Source of the DNA: Hsuehochloa calcarea
Lineage: Eukaryota > Streptophyta > Magnoliopsida > Poales > Poaceae
DNA length: 64,000 nt
Direction: 5' to 3'
Assembly (NCBI GenBank): GCA_036346395.1
Contig: CM070599.1
Span: 8,981,232 to 9,045,231 of the forward strand
The position numbers and the translations under genes are program-made. The notes beneath the pieces were generated by a model. The model was not told where the DNA came from. It ran no database searches and saw nothing but the letters and a program-made list of their open reading frames with translations. This document shows, one piece after another, positions 12,101 through 24,100 of the stretch. Positions within the stretch are counted from its first letter, which is position 1; every line of letters starts with the position of its first letter.

Positions 12101-15100
12101 CCCACGGGCGGTGATGCATTATTCGCGAATGTGGGTATGCTCGTGGCGACGGTACCATGAGCGACGGTATGGCGAGGTTTTTCGCCCGTCGTCCTTCGCG
12201 GGTATACCCGTGGGGGGAATTCGGGGTCGCGGGTACGGCTATGGGCGAGCACTACCCGTACCCGCCGCGCCCGATTGCCATCCCTAAGAAGTACCGCATT
12301 GGTGCATGTGGTCATGCGGACTGCCGTGCGCGGGGTAGCGATGCTGAGCCAAGTAATGTGGTGGCCGTTGTGCCAAAACGACACACAAAGGTTGTCAAAG
12401 TCACAAAGGATGGGTCCAAGTGTGCGTAGCCATTGTATCCCAAGGAAAATATCGAAGCCACATAGTGGAATGGCTAGGCCGTCCACCTTGAAGTGCTCGC
12501 TGGCAATGTGTAGGGGTAACCCACAACAGACCCCCGTTGGCAACATGGTCGTCATTGGCAACCTCGATGTGAAGGACGGGGCATGGCTCGAGTGTCAAGT
12601 CGGCATGGGAGATCGTGCCCTCACTAATGAAGTTATGGGTGGAGCCAGAGACGAGGGGAGCAATGAAGTCGGTGGATCCGATAGTGACGCGGACTTGTAT
12701 GGTTTCATTGGTGTGAATAGCGACACCGTGGGCGTGTCGTTCGGGTCGAGCGTCGTAGTCCTCGACCTCAATATAAAAGAGGCGCTGACAACGATGCCCG
12801 CGAATGTATCGCTCATCGCAGCTTGAAGCGTAGACTTTGTTATGCACTCGCCATCTCAGCCGGAGTGAGGGGGAGGAAGGGACAGCAAAGTTGCATCGTA
12901 GAGGTGTGGGAGTGAGGCGCGCCTCCCAATGCTTTTAGCCGAAGACCCCGGTACAATTCCATGAAAAGAGTATCGTACCGGTCTTACCTTTGTCCTGGGT
13001 ACTTGCATCTCGTCCAGGGCATTTGTAAACAGTATGTCCAAGGAACAACCACCATCAACCAAAACTCGATTGACCCGACAGTTGTTGATGGTGGGTTCGA
13101 CCACAATCAGATATCGACCTGATCGATTCGAAGTGATCGGCGATCACCCTTCTCAAAAGAAATGGTAACTTCCACCACCCGGTAAATTATTGACAAGAGG
13201 AGCATTTATAGAGTTTACCTCTCGTCCGGCAGATTTAAGTTGTCGTTTTGACTCGTATGTCGATGATCCTCCGTAGATGTGCTTAACGGTATGTTGCGGA
13301 TCTTGGAACGGCATCTCTTCATCATCTGACGACTTTTGGTCACTCGTATGCCCTACCTGCTCGAGAGTGGGGAGTGTTCTTATCTCGGCCTCCATAAGGC
13401 TGACCCGGATCTGAGGAAAGGACGAAGACCTCCTGTTGATGATTCTCACTTGCGCTCGAGGCTTCCCCGCTTGAGGAGTATTCGAGAGACACCATCTGGC
13501 GACTTGGAGTAACCCTCCGTGGGGAACTCACAGGTTATAATCGTCTCCATCCACAAATGAGATCTGCGGAGAGACGGTCGAATTTGCAGGAAAAGCATGC
13601 TTGATCCCACTCCCTCTGGAATGATCCTGAGAGAGAGGATCACCAGATGTTGGTGGAGTCCTGGAATGGTGGCTCTCAAAACTTGTCTCACTGTGCCTGA
13701 TTGTCTTAGGGGACTTGGACACTTGGAGGAAAAACTCGTCGTGTTGTAATTCCTTCAGGTGCGGTTCAGTCGGATTGACCCTTGTCCTTTGAGGGAATTG
13801 GCTCCTCTGCTGGACGTATCGTTGTGGGGGATAAGGATCCCTCCCCAACTCCATTGATGGGATGGTATCCTGGAGAATGATTTCCGGAGGCGACATCACC
13901 ATCAGAGGATGCATCGTTCGGCTCGAAGTTGAAACCGCATCCATGTCGACGTCTCACAGATCCGCCAAGTCAAACCAGTTCTCCTCGCTCCATTCCCCGC
14001 CATGAGTGCATGAGATTTGTAAAAGAGAGTATGTTGACAAGAGATTACCGGAAGATCCCCACGGACGGCGCCAACTGTCGGTGTTTTAGAACCGATCTTA
14101 CGTAAAGATTGTTTGATTCGGGGGGTCTCCTAGAGATGAAATCACGCAGAGCGATTGACACGGGATTTTTATATGAGTTCAGCCTTCTCCGGAGAATAAC
14201 AACCGTACTCACGTGTGTGTGGGGTATTGATCAGATTCTCAACAATCAAGCCAGAAACTAAGACTATTACAAAGAACAGTACTTGTCTTTCTCCTTGATT
14301 GTCCTCGATTGGCTCTTTTTGCCCTCCCCTTTGTCCTTCTGATTGATGCCTTTATATAGTCGTGAAGGAGTAGCCGCTTTTCCCCACAAGAGGCGCCTAA
14401 TCAAGCGAGAATGGGCACATGATGGCAATAATTACGGTGTAGTGGCTCCTTCACGCCGTTTGGCGATTATCTTCGAGGTAATGGGGTATTTAAGCACTAT
14501 TATCGCTTGTAATAATAGTGCATGTGGACCGTCTGGATTACTTAATCAATTGGACCCACTCGCTTGTAGGTTTTATTGATTATAAGGTGGTCGTGGTTGA
14601 CTTAGTCGTAGCAGGACTTACGACTGGGTACAAGTCGTAGCAGAACTTACGACTGGATAATAGTCGTAGAAGGACTTACGACTAGGTACAGGTCGTAGCA
14701 GAACTTACGACTGGACAATAGTCGTAGAAGGACTTACGACTGGGTAATGGTCGTAGAAGGACTTACGACCAGGTAGTGGTCGTAGAAGGACTTACGACCA
14801 TGACATAGTCGTAGTAAGACTTACGACTATGGGGGTCATTATAGGAGAACTTACAATCACTTGGTAGGCCTCTCCCTTATAAATATAAGGGGTACTTCTG
14901 GGGACTACGTGACATCATATTTACCCATAATAAGAATTATAGATAAAAGATAAAATGAGGATTATCAGATCCTCGTCATCTAGCCGCCCAGCTTCAAGTG
15001 AAAGTAACTTACTTGGTGAAGGATTTGCAAATGGTCTCACGACTATGAAAATGTCGCAGAATAATGGTCGAAGGAAAAACTCTTCGACATTTGAGTGCTA

Positions 15101-18100
15101 CTTTGACCAGGAATTTGCTTGGTCAGGAAGGTTGCTTACGATTATCAAATAGTCGTAAAAACCCTACGACCGTGAAGTGGGTCGTAGTAGGGCGATCGGA
15201 GAAAAATCCTTTCCGATTGATACTTCATTCGACGTAAAGACTTGGTCAAGAAAGTAATTTCGCTTGGAGGTGACAAAGCGAACCTAATTTTCTCGAGCAG
15301 ACCATCTAGGGAATTGCAACCGACTCCGCGGACACTGCCGATGAGATCGGTTCTAAGCGGTGGCAATCGTGCGGTTATAAAAACTTCTGGGAGTTAGACT
15401 TGGATTTTACCTTTTCCCAAATCGCTCCCAGCTGTTCTTGAAGCGCCTTTCGCGCCAACCCTAATCGTGTCTTCTCTGGCAATCTTTTTCAATCCAAAAC
15501 TTCTTGTTTCGAGAGAAATGGCCAAGAAAGTTTCGAGTGGGAAGAGTCGGAGATGGATCTGCCAAATTAAAGTCTTGGTCGACGCCGGAAGATTCCAGAG
15601 AAGGCTCGGTGAAATGGCTTCCGCTATCGGACTGACCTTGGCCGTCGGGGAAAATGGGCAAATCCACATTTTCCAAAGCGTCTTTGTGAGTCGCGACCTC
15701 ATTGCTGCTCACCCCTTTCTTACGGTGGTACTCGAGCACTTTGGAGTGGAATTAGTGAATGTAGGTCCTAATTCCATTACCATCTTGTGTGTCTTGGTAC
15801 CTTTGCGGCGTACACAGGGATTCAGCGGACCTCGAGCTTTTTCAATATTATTACGGATGGCTCGACAAAGCTGGAATTGCCTAAGTTCTTGATTCAAGCT
15901 CCACGACTTGAAGTCGAGGGAGTATATTGAGTTTCACTCGGTCTTCATGGCGGGATGGAGGAAGAGATGGTTTCTTGGAAAGTCACCTCGGAAGACGACC
16001 TCTCTTTCGTGGGGAAGGTTCGGAGAAGAAATCTTCATGGGACTCAACTCCACGAAGATATTAGTCGGATTGCCCCTACATTCAAGCCATCAAGGACTTG
16101 AAGGAGGAGGGTTGACCGGATGGCATGTGGTGGCAGATTTCATCACACGCCAGAATCGGTCCCTTGAAGAAACGAGCATCTCCTATGTGGAGATATTCGG
16201 GAGAGGAGACCAGGCAGGGGACTATGACGAGGTAAGTGAACTTCCAACTTAGCTCTCGGTTTGGTCTTTCTCAAAGTTATCTAACGTTCTTATCATTTTA
16301 CGGATCTTCCACAGTGGAGATTGGACGCTAGAGTCAAACTCGCCTGCGAGAAGTCTCCGCCACCCCGAGCGGTGATTCCTCAAATCATTGCGGCTTTACC
16401 CATAAATGAAAAGATAGAGCGCTAAAGGTAATCAAAAGTTGATTTTTTCTTTAGGACTTTATAGTCGTAGAAGAACTTACGACTAGTGGTGATCGTAGAA
16501 TATCTTACGATCAAGAAAATGTCGTAGAAAAACTTACGACTTGACACTGGTCGTAGAAAAACTTACGACCGGTTAGTAATTCTTCTTTTTCTGTTTTGCT
16601 TTACAGAAAGTAGGCATGGAAAATCTTCCAGACGACGAGGAAGTTGCGCTGATAACCATTGGTGCAGCGTTGTCGAAAGACAAAGGCTCGGCTCCTCCGT
16701 CCAAGAGACGTCGACTTGCGAGATCCGCTGACAAGGGAGGAGCAAGTTCGAGCTCTGGTTTTTCGACCAGATCTTCTACAAAGCCTGCGGCGGACATAGC
16801 CGTAATTGAAGCCGACTTCGACTGCCCTGAATCAGAGGCAAGTCGTTTGATTGAAGAAATGCAATCAGTTGGCAAAAAGGTGGCGGAGGAAATGCAACTG
16901 GGCTCTCCCTTTTCAGAATAATCTGTAACAACTTTGTAAGACAGACAAGTTTCTGTTGATGAAATATATGTGATTCATCTTGTTTTCTGCAAATCATCTT
17001 GTTGAGTAGTTAGCAACTCAAAAGATAATTAACGAATGAAAGACCAAGAACTGAAGTTAAATTAATAACTTTATCCTAGCCGCCGACTATTTGCTTAGCT
17101 TGTTTAGACAATCCAAGTAAATAGTGTGTGAAATAGAAAGAGAGGTTTGTTTAACTTATAGTTTTTGTTATGGTTGTCAAGCACTGGTCGAAAGAGTAGA
17201 AACGACTCGACACTAGGAAGTTCCTTCTAGTGGGCAGGACCACGTGCAGAGAGGAAAGGCTTCGACTAGGTGATGTTACCATCTCCGACTAGTTTAATCA
17301 AACCAAGAACAGCAACTTGAGTTAAGCAAACGTCTAGAGGACTTTAATAATTCATTCGTCCTTTTCTGATGGACTCGATAAGTCTTTTCTAGTAGCAAAG
17401 TGGGACTCGAGCAACGCTAGGAAGTTCCTTCTAGTGGGCAGGACCATGTGCAGAGAGGAAAGACTTCGATTAGGTGTGTCTCTTCCTTCGACCAGTTAAA
17501 ACGAAACGAGTACACCAAAGGTGGTTGAATAAATATAAAAAAGTGCACTCTACTTAGAATATTTTTCGAAATTACTAAAACTAAGATGAGAAGAGTTGGC
17601 TTTGAGAACATTTCGACTAGATAGAACTCGAGCTCTGATTGACAACAAAAGTGAGTAACGGTCGATGCTAGGAAGTTCCTTCTAGTGGGCGGTGACCACG
17701 TGCAGAGAGGAAAGACTTGACTAGATGATGTTACTTGCCTTTCGACCAGTGTAAAGAAAACTGGGTGTTTTTGGATCATAGTCGAAAGATTATAAAAGCA
17801 CTACTCAAAAATAAGACAAAAGAGGTAGAAGGAATCTGGACCTTTATTGCCTGAGAGGTTGGTCACACATAGAATTTGCGTAACTGGTCGATGTTCCAAG
17901 AATTTGAGAAAACTCGTCTGTCTTCCATTGCTAGTCGTCTGAGGCCTCGCCGAGTGACTTCGACCATCGTGTAAGGACCTTCCCACTTGGGAGAAAGTTT
18001 ATTCCGATTAGACTTGGATTGGCAGAGCCTCAACACCAAGTCACCTCTGAAGGTCTGCGGAGGCGGACCTTACGATCGTAGTATCTGCGTAGGGCTTGTT

Positions 18101-21100
18101 GGTAGACCGCCGAGCGGATTAAGGCCATGTTTCTCCGAGTAGGTTAATATCATCGCTTTCGAAGTTGTTCTGGTCGGAGTTGTTGAAGGTTTCAACTTGT
18201 GTCGACCGCAATTTTAGCTCGAGGAAGCATGGCTTCGCTCGAACACTAGAAAAATGGTGTTTCTCCTGCCGCCGACTAGTGGTCGTCTAACCGCCCATAA
18301 TACTAAGGTAATTCTTGTACCCAGGCTCGAGCGCTTAACGAGCCGGGTCGAAGACTCGGGTTTTAATTCCTCGCATTATTTGGCCGTTTGCACGCTCGAT
18401 CGCCCGTCGCTTTGGGGATGTGCAACGTAAGCATAACATAACTTGGTACCCAACTCGTCGCAAAATTCACGAAATTTTGCACTTGCAAATTGTTTACCAT
18501 TATGCGTAATTATCCGACTTAACTCCAAATCCGCTAATTACGCATCTCATCATGAACCTTTTCTTCGCTGCTGTTATCCTTCTGAGTTCGGCCGATCCAT
18601 TTTGTGAACGTGTCAATAGCCACAAAAGGAATTCAAACCTCCCGGAGCTTTGGGAAACGGTCCTAGGATATCGAGACCCAGTCGCAAAAGGCCAAGAAAG
18701 AGGTATTGTTTGTAATGCTTGAGTCGGTTGGTGTATCTGTTTACCATGAAAGCGGCATTGGACACACTTTTTAACCACCTCTTTAGCATCGCATCAGCCG
18801 TTGACCAAGAGAAACCTTGTCGAAGGCCTTCTGAGCCACCGCTCAGAGGAAGCATCGCCCCACAGATGCCACTTGTGTATATCATGAAGGAGTGTTATTC
18901 CTTCGTTTTGCGGAATGCATCGCATGAGTATCCCTTGGGTTCCTTGTTTGTAGAGGACTCCTTCGACCAAAGTATACATTTTGGCTTTTGGGATAAACGA
19001 TGCGCCTCAAGATCATCCTCTGCATGCGGAACCCTTGCGAAGATACTCGTAGATGGGAGTCATCCGGTATCCTCGTAATCTAGTGAGGCCATCTCAATAG
19101 GAGGTGTCTCGGTTCTTCGACTGAGGCGGCTTTGGAGTTGCTCAAGAAAACTCCATTTGGTACTGCAGATCGGAAGAAGCCATCCGAGCAAGTTGGTGCG
19201 AGGAAATTATCCTTCGAGGGATGAATTGTACCTCGAAACCTAAAAATGCTTTTCTAGCTTACGTATTTCGATAAATACCGAGACATTGTCAAGTTAGAGC
19301 CTTTGGTACTCTTTCCGACTTGATTCACGACTAGTTGAGAGTCTCCTCTCACGAGTAGTCAACGAATCGAGAGTGCTTTCGCACTCGTATGCTAGCTAGC
19401 AAACCTTGTACTCGCCACGTTGTTAGTGGCACGAAAGTTTAATTGTATGGCATACTTTAAGGTTTCTCGGTTAGGAGATACAGGACCACCTGACCCCGAG
19501 CCACTTAAAGTAAGTGACCCATCAAAGTACATCATCCATTTGGTCGTGGAATCGATCGGGATCTGAGCAGTGTTCAGATTTGTCCATTCGCGACAAAGTC
19601 CGCCAAGATCGGGATTTTATGGCCGTTCGGGACACGAATGGAGGTCGAACTCCCAAGTTCGACCGACCATTTTGCCATGCGCGTCCATTGTTTCCTTATT
19701 ATGGAGGATCGCTCCCAAAGGAAACTCGAGGACACGACTATTTTGTGCTTTGAAAATAATGCCGCAGATTTCCTCGAAGACATGAGGAGGGCATATAGAA
19801 GTTTCGGACACGAGGTAACACTCCTTAGGCCGTGTAAAACTCACGACGTAGTAAACCGGTCGTTGTATGTTTTCACGTTCTCGACCCGATCTTGCGCTTC
19901 TTTGCCGTGGCGTGGCGGCTAGGCAAATTAAGAGCGTCTCTTCTGGTTTTGGAGAAACCAGAACAGGAGCACTCGAAAGGTACCTCTTGACATCCTCGAA
20001 GGCAGCGTTTGCCTCGTTCGACCACTCAAAACTTTCATGTCTCCGAGAAGTTTAAAGAAAGGTAGTCCTTTTTCTCCTAGTCGATGCGATGAAACGACTT
20101 AAAGCGCCATGCACCCAAGTGAGTTTACGGACTTCCTTTTTGTGGTTGGAGGCGCATTTGGAGGATGGTCTTTATTTTCTCAGGATTTGCTTCGATTCCT
20201 CGTACAGATACTAGGAATCAAAGCAATTTCCTGAAGAAAATTCCAAACACACACTTCTCGGGATTAAGTTTTAAGCAGTGATTTCTGAGGTTGTTGAATG
20301 TTTCTTGTAGGTCAGTGATATGATTAAATTTCTTAATGCTTTTTACGACTAGATCATCAACATAGGCTTCCAGATTCCGGCCTAATTGAGATGAAAAAGT
20401 TGATTGCATCAAGCGTTGAAAAGAAGCACCGACATTCTTTAGACCAAATGGCATTTTGACATAGCAAAAGGTACCAAATGGTGTAATGAATGCGGTCTTT
20501 TCTTCATCATTTAGACACATATTGATCTGGTGGTATCCAGAATATGCATATAAAAAACTTAATATTTCACAACCTGCAGTAGAATCAACCAACTGATCGA
20601 TACGAGGTAAAGGAAAATCATCTTTTGGACAAGCTTTATTAAGATCGGTGAAGTCTACGCTTTATCGCCATTTACCGTTTGACTTCTTGACCATTACTGA
20701 GGTTAGCCAACCACTCGGGTGGTTGACTTCTCTTATAAAGCCCGCTTTAAGTAGCTTATCAATTCGATTTAATAGCATCTCGTCGATCGGGGCAAATCTA
20801 CGTAATTTTTGTTTTACGGTACTTTATCGGCCGTAAAGCTAGCTGTGCTCGATCACCTCACAGGGGACTCGGGCATGTCGGATGCTTGCCACGTGAAGAC
20901 ATCCGCGTTAGCTCGGAGGAAGGTGATGAGGTGTCTTCCTATTTGGGGTCGGAAGTCTCCCGTCTGAGCAGTCTTGAGGGCTTCTCTGCGTCGAGAGGAA
21001 CCTCTTTGACTTGGTCGTTTGGCTTTGATCTGACTTTAGACTTGACTTGCTAGTCGAAGGTGACTTTCTTCTCGAGTTGGTATTTGACCAACCATCTCGA

Positions 21101-24100
21101 GGATCGGCGGTCATGATTATCGCCATCTTCTTGTCACAATGAATTGTGATCACTCCTTTGGGACTCGGCATCTTAAGACATTGATACCCATAATGAGTAG
21201 CCATTAAGAATTTTGCCAAAGCCGGTCGTCCGAGTATGGCGTTATATGTCGATGTCGAAATCGACCACATCAAAGGAGATTTTACATCACAAATTACTTG
21301 GTGAACCAAATGTTAAAGGAAGGGAAACTTGGCCAATGGGTTTGGTCAAGACCCGATACAATTCCATGAAAAGAGTATCGTCAGGTCTTACCTTTGTCCT
21401 GGGTACTTGCATCTCGTCCAGGGCATTTGTAAACAGTATGTTCAAGGAACAGCCACCATCAACCAAAACTCGATTGACATCACCATCAGAGGATGCATCG
21501 TTCGGCTCATAGTTGAAACCGGCATCCATGTCGACGTCTGCGTAATCTGCCAAGTCAAACCAGTTCTCCTCGTTCCATTCCCCTGCCATGAGTGCATGAG
21601 ATTTGGAAAAAGAGAGTATATTGACAAGAGATTACCGGAAGATCCCCACGGACGGCGCCAACTGTCGGTGTTTTAGAACCGATCTTACGTAAAGATTGTT
21701 TGATTCGGGGGGTCTCCTAGAGATGAAATCACGCAGAGCGATTAACACGGGATTTTTATACAGGTTCAGGCCTTCTCCGGGGAGAATAACAACCCTACTC
21801 CTGTGTGTGTGGGGTATTGACTGTATTCTCAACAATCAAGCCAGAAACTAAGACTATTATAAAGAACAATACTTGTCTTTCTCCTTGATTGTCCTCGATT
21901 GGCTCTTTTTTGCCCTCCCCTTTGTCCTTCTGATTGATGCCTTTATATAGTCGTGAAGGAGTAGCCGTTTCCCCTCGCCAAGAGGCGCCTAATCAAGCCA
22001 GTAATGGGCACATGATGGCAATAATTACCGGTGTAGTGGCTCTTTCACGCCGTTTGGCAGTTATCTTTCAGAGGTAATGGGGTATTTAAGCACTATTACT
22101 GCGTAGAATAATAGTGCATGTGGACCGTCTGGATTCCTTAATCAATTGGACCCACTCGCTTGTAGGTTTTATTGATTATAAGGTGGTCGTGGTTGACTTG
22201 GTCGTAGCAGGACTTACGACTGGGTACAAGTCGTAGCAGAACTTACGACTGGATAATAGTCGTAGAAGGACTTACGACTAGGTGCAGTCGTAGCGAGAAC
22301 TTCTGTTGGACAATAGTCGTAGAAGGACTTACGACTGGGTAATGGTCGTAGAAGGATTTACGACCAGGTAGTGGTCGTAGAAGGACTTACGACTATGACA
22401 TAGTCGTAGTAAGACTTACGACTATAGGGGTGATTGTAGGAGAACTTACAATCACTTGGTAGGCCTCTCTCTTATAAATATAAGGGGTACTTCTGGGGAC
22501 TACGTGACATCATATTTACCCATAATAAGAATTATAGATAAAAGATAAAATGAGGATTATCAGATCCTCGTCAAGGCGGGTGGGTGAATGCTGCACTGAT
22601 CTTGAGGGAAGGTTGGGATTGGGTAGTGGTATAGGGTAGGGTGGTCAGTAGCTGCTTGTATGTGGTGGGTGTGGTGGGAATATGGACGGTAGGGTATGCT
22701 GATGTGGCGTGGATTGAGGCGGTAGTGGTGGTGGCGGCGGCGGTGGCGAATAGCTGATGTTGAGCGGGAACGGTGGCTGTGAGCAGTGGTTCGGAGGATG
22801 CCTAGCCATCGGGCAGAAAAATTGTCAAGGCAGCCCCTGGTGGTGGCGGAAAGAGGCCTAGTAGATCCAATGCAGGACGCTTCTCCACGGTCGTCGGACG
22901 GTTTGCGCCTTCTCCCATCTGCTGTTGCATCCCTTCCATGTGCATCGTCAACGCCTAGATAGACTGCATGATTTGTGCCATGGAAACCTCATCGCTTGCT
23001 TCCTCGGATCCCGGCATGGAGGCTGCCGGCAGTGGCTCTGATACCAGATTGTTAAGGCTTGGATTGCCTAGGTTATAGTTGTGGTGTACAAGGGGTTCGA
23101 CCAATAGTTCCGGTGTCCAGGCACCGTGTTGGCAGCCTGTTGTCGGCAGGGAAGGAGGGAGTTCAGGAATCAAAGGAGATAGGGAAAATTGGAGACTTCT
23201 TTATTCATTCCTAAGATGAAATTCCGTGCTCCTTTAGTAGAGCCAGAAGATTTGAGCTAATCTCAATAACCAAATATAGATGATTGAGCTAATCTCAATT
23301 AATCAAATATAGAGCTAATATCCTTAACTGAACACAATCAAATCCAAAGGAATAGCAGATTTAACTTGGAGTTGAAGTCTCATATCTATTTACAATCATG
23401 TTGCCGGCTGGTCCACGGCCTGGTTGGGCACACGCCTAGGGCCACGACGCCGGTATGGTATGCCCCACAAAACACGCTGACTCTGCAAATCAGTGAAAAA
23501 TGCCTTGACAACCCACGATAGTAATAATTCTGAATCTAATGCAGTCTTCTGCCCTTAACCAACACCGCATTTGCGACCATGCATGGACCACCAGGAACTG
23601 ACTGGAATTGATTACATCTGGTTATTTAGTTTTAATGTTTTATTATGCATTGGATTGTTAAACCAGGTGCTCTAGTTTATTACATATAAGATGATATAAT
23701 GCTACTTTGGGTTAAACCAGGAACTTTAGTGTAAGTCAACTTTGGGTTAAACTGATTGCTTTAGTTTATTACCTGTTGGATTAGTTGATGCAATTATGAT
23801 TAAAGTTGGATACTTGGAGTAATTGCACGAATGATATCTAGGGTAAGTTTATTGTAAGTTTGTAACTCACTGCAGATAGGAAAAAGATAGGAACTACCTG
23901 TTTCTTCAAATCCTTAAGGCCAAGTGACTAGGATGATTGAGATTTGATTTCTCCTGCCTGGATAATTCTACTGGTCTTCTGGCAAGAATCAATATATAGG
24001 CATGAACGTGAAGGCATGAAGCTGAATAACAACAGGGCTTATGGTTTGTCAGAGGTGAACCTATAAACTAGAATGAATGCTAATTTCCAGCATTTGATTA

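Larger units (their letters stand above)
14076..14978 (-). repeat. Tat LTR, left copy (903 bp)
   Basis: Near-identical to 21663-22573; similarity starts and stops exactly at these positions apart from the shared primer-binding side. It contains a minus-strand TATA box, an array of eight to nine short palindromes, and a plus-strand TATA box, in that order from left to right. Confidence 0.9.
12888..22573 (-). mobile_element. Tat/RIRE2-like Ty3-gypsy complex with shared LTR
   Basis: Two LTRs (14076-14978 and 21663-22573) begin TGTCGGTGTTTTAG and end with CTCGTCA. Each is preceded on its left by the same minus-strand primer-binding site. The right LTR is the 5' LTR of a body at 14979-21662 whose 3' LTR is the left one. 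That left LTR also serves as the 5' LTR of a second, truncated element at about 12888-14075. The body has pol on the minus strand and an antisense gene on the plus strand, as in Tat-lineage elements. No target duplication was found, consistent with loss of the left end. Confidence 0.85.
9478..23469 (-). mobile_element. Ty3-gypsy element, minus strand, 3' end missing, doubly interrupted
   Basis: Read on the minus strand it runs from a 5' LTR (23050-23469), through a primer-binding site and gag N-terminus, to gag zinc knuckle, protease, reverse transcriptase, RNase H and integrase. Similarity stops near 9478 before the integrase end, polypurine tract and 3' LTR. It is interrupted by the Tat-like complex (about 12888-22573) and a hAT-type element (11716-12286). 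Part of gag, between the N-terminal piece (right of 22574) and the zinc knuckle (left of about 12888), is missing. The Tat insertion was therefore accompanied or followed by deletion. Lineage is probably a short-LTR chromovirus (inferred). Confidence 0.8.

Noticed and set aside
14604..14861. CRISPR-like regular repeats
   Set aside because: Spacing is regular, but the repeats are palindromic, vary in sequence, have spacers of only about 9 bp and lie inside a retrotransposon LTR of a plant genome.
23033..23046. tRNA gene fragments
   Set aside because: TGGTATCAGAGC-type strings here and at 46823 are retrotransposon primer-binding sites next to LTR ends. No cloverleaf surrounds them.
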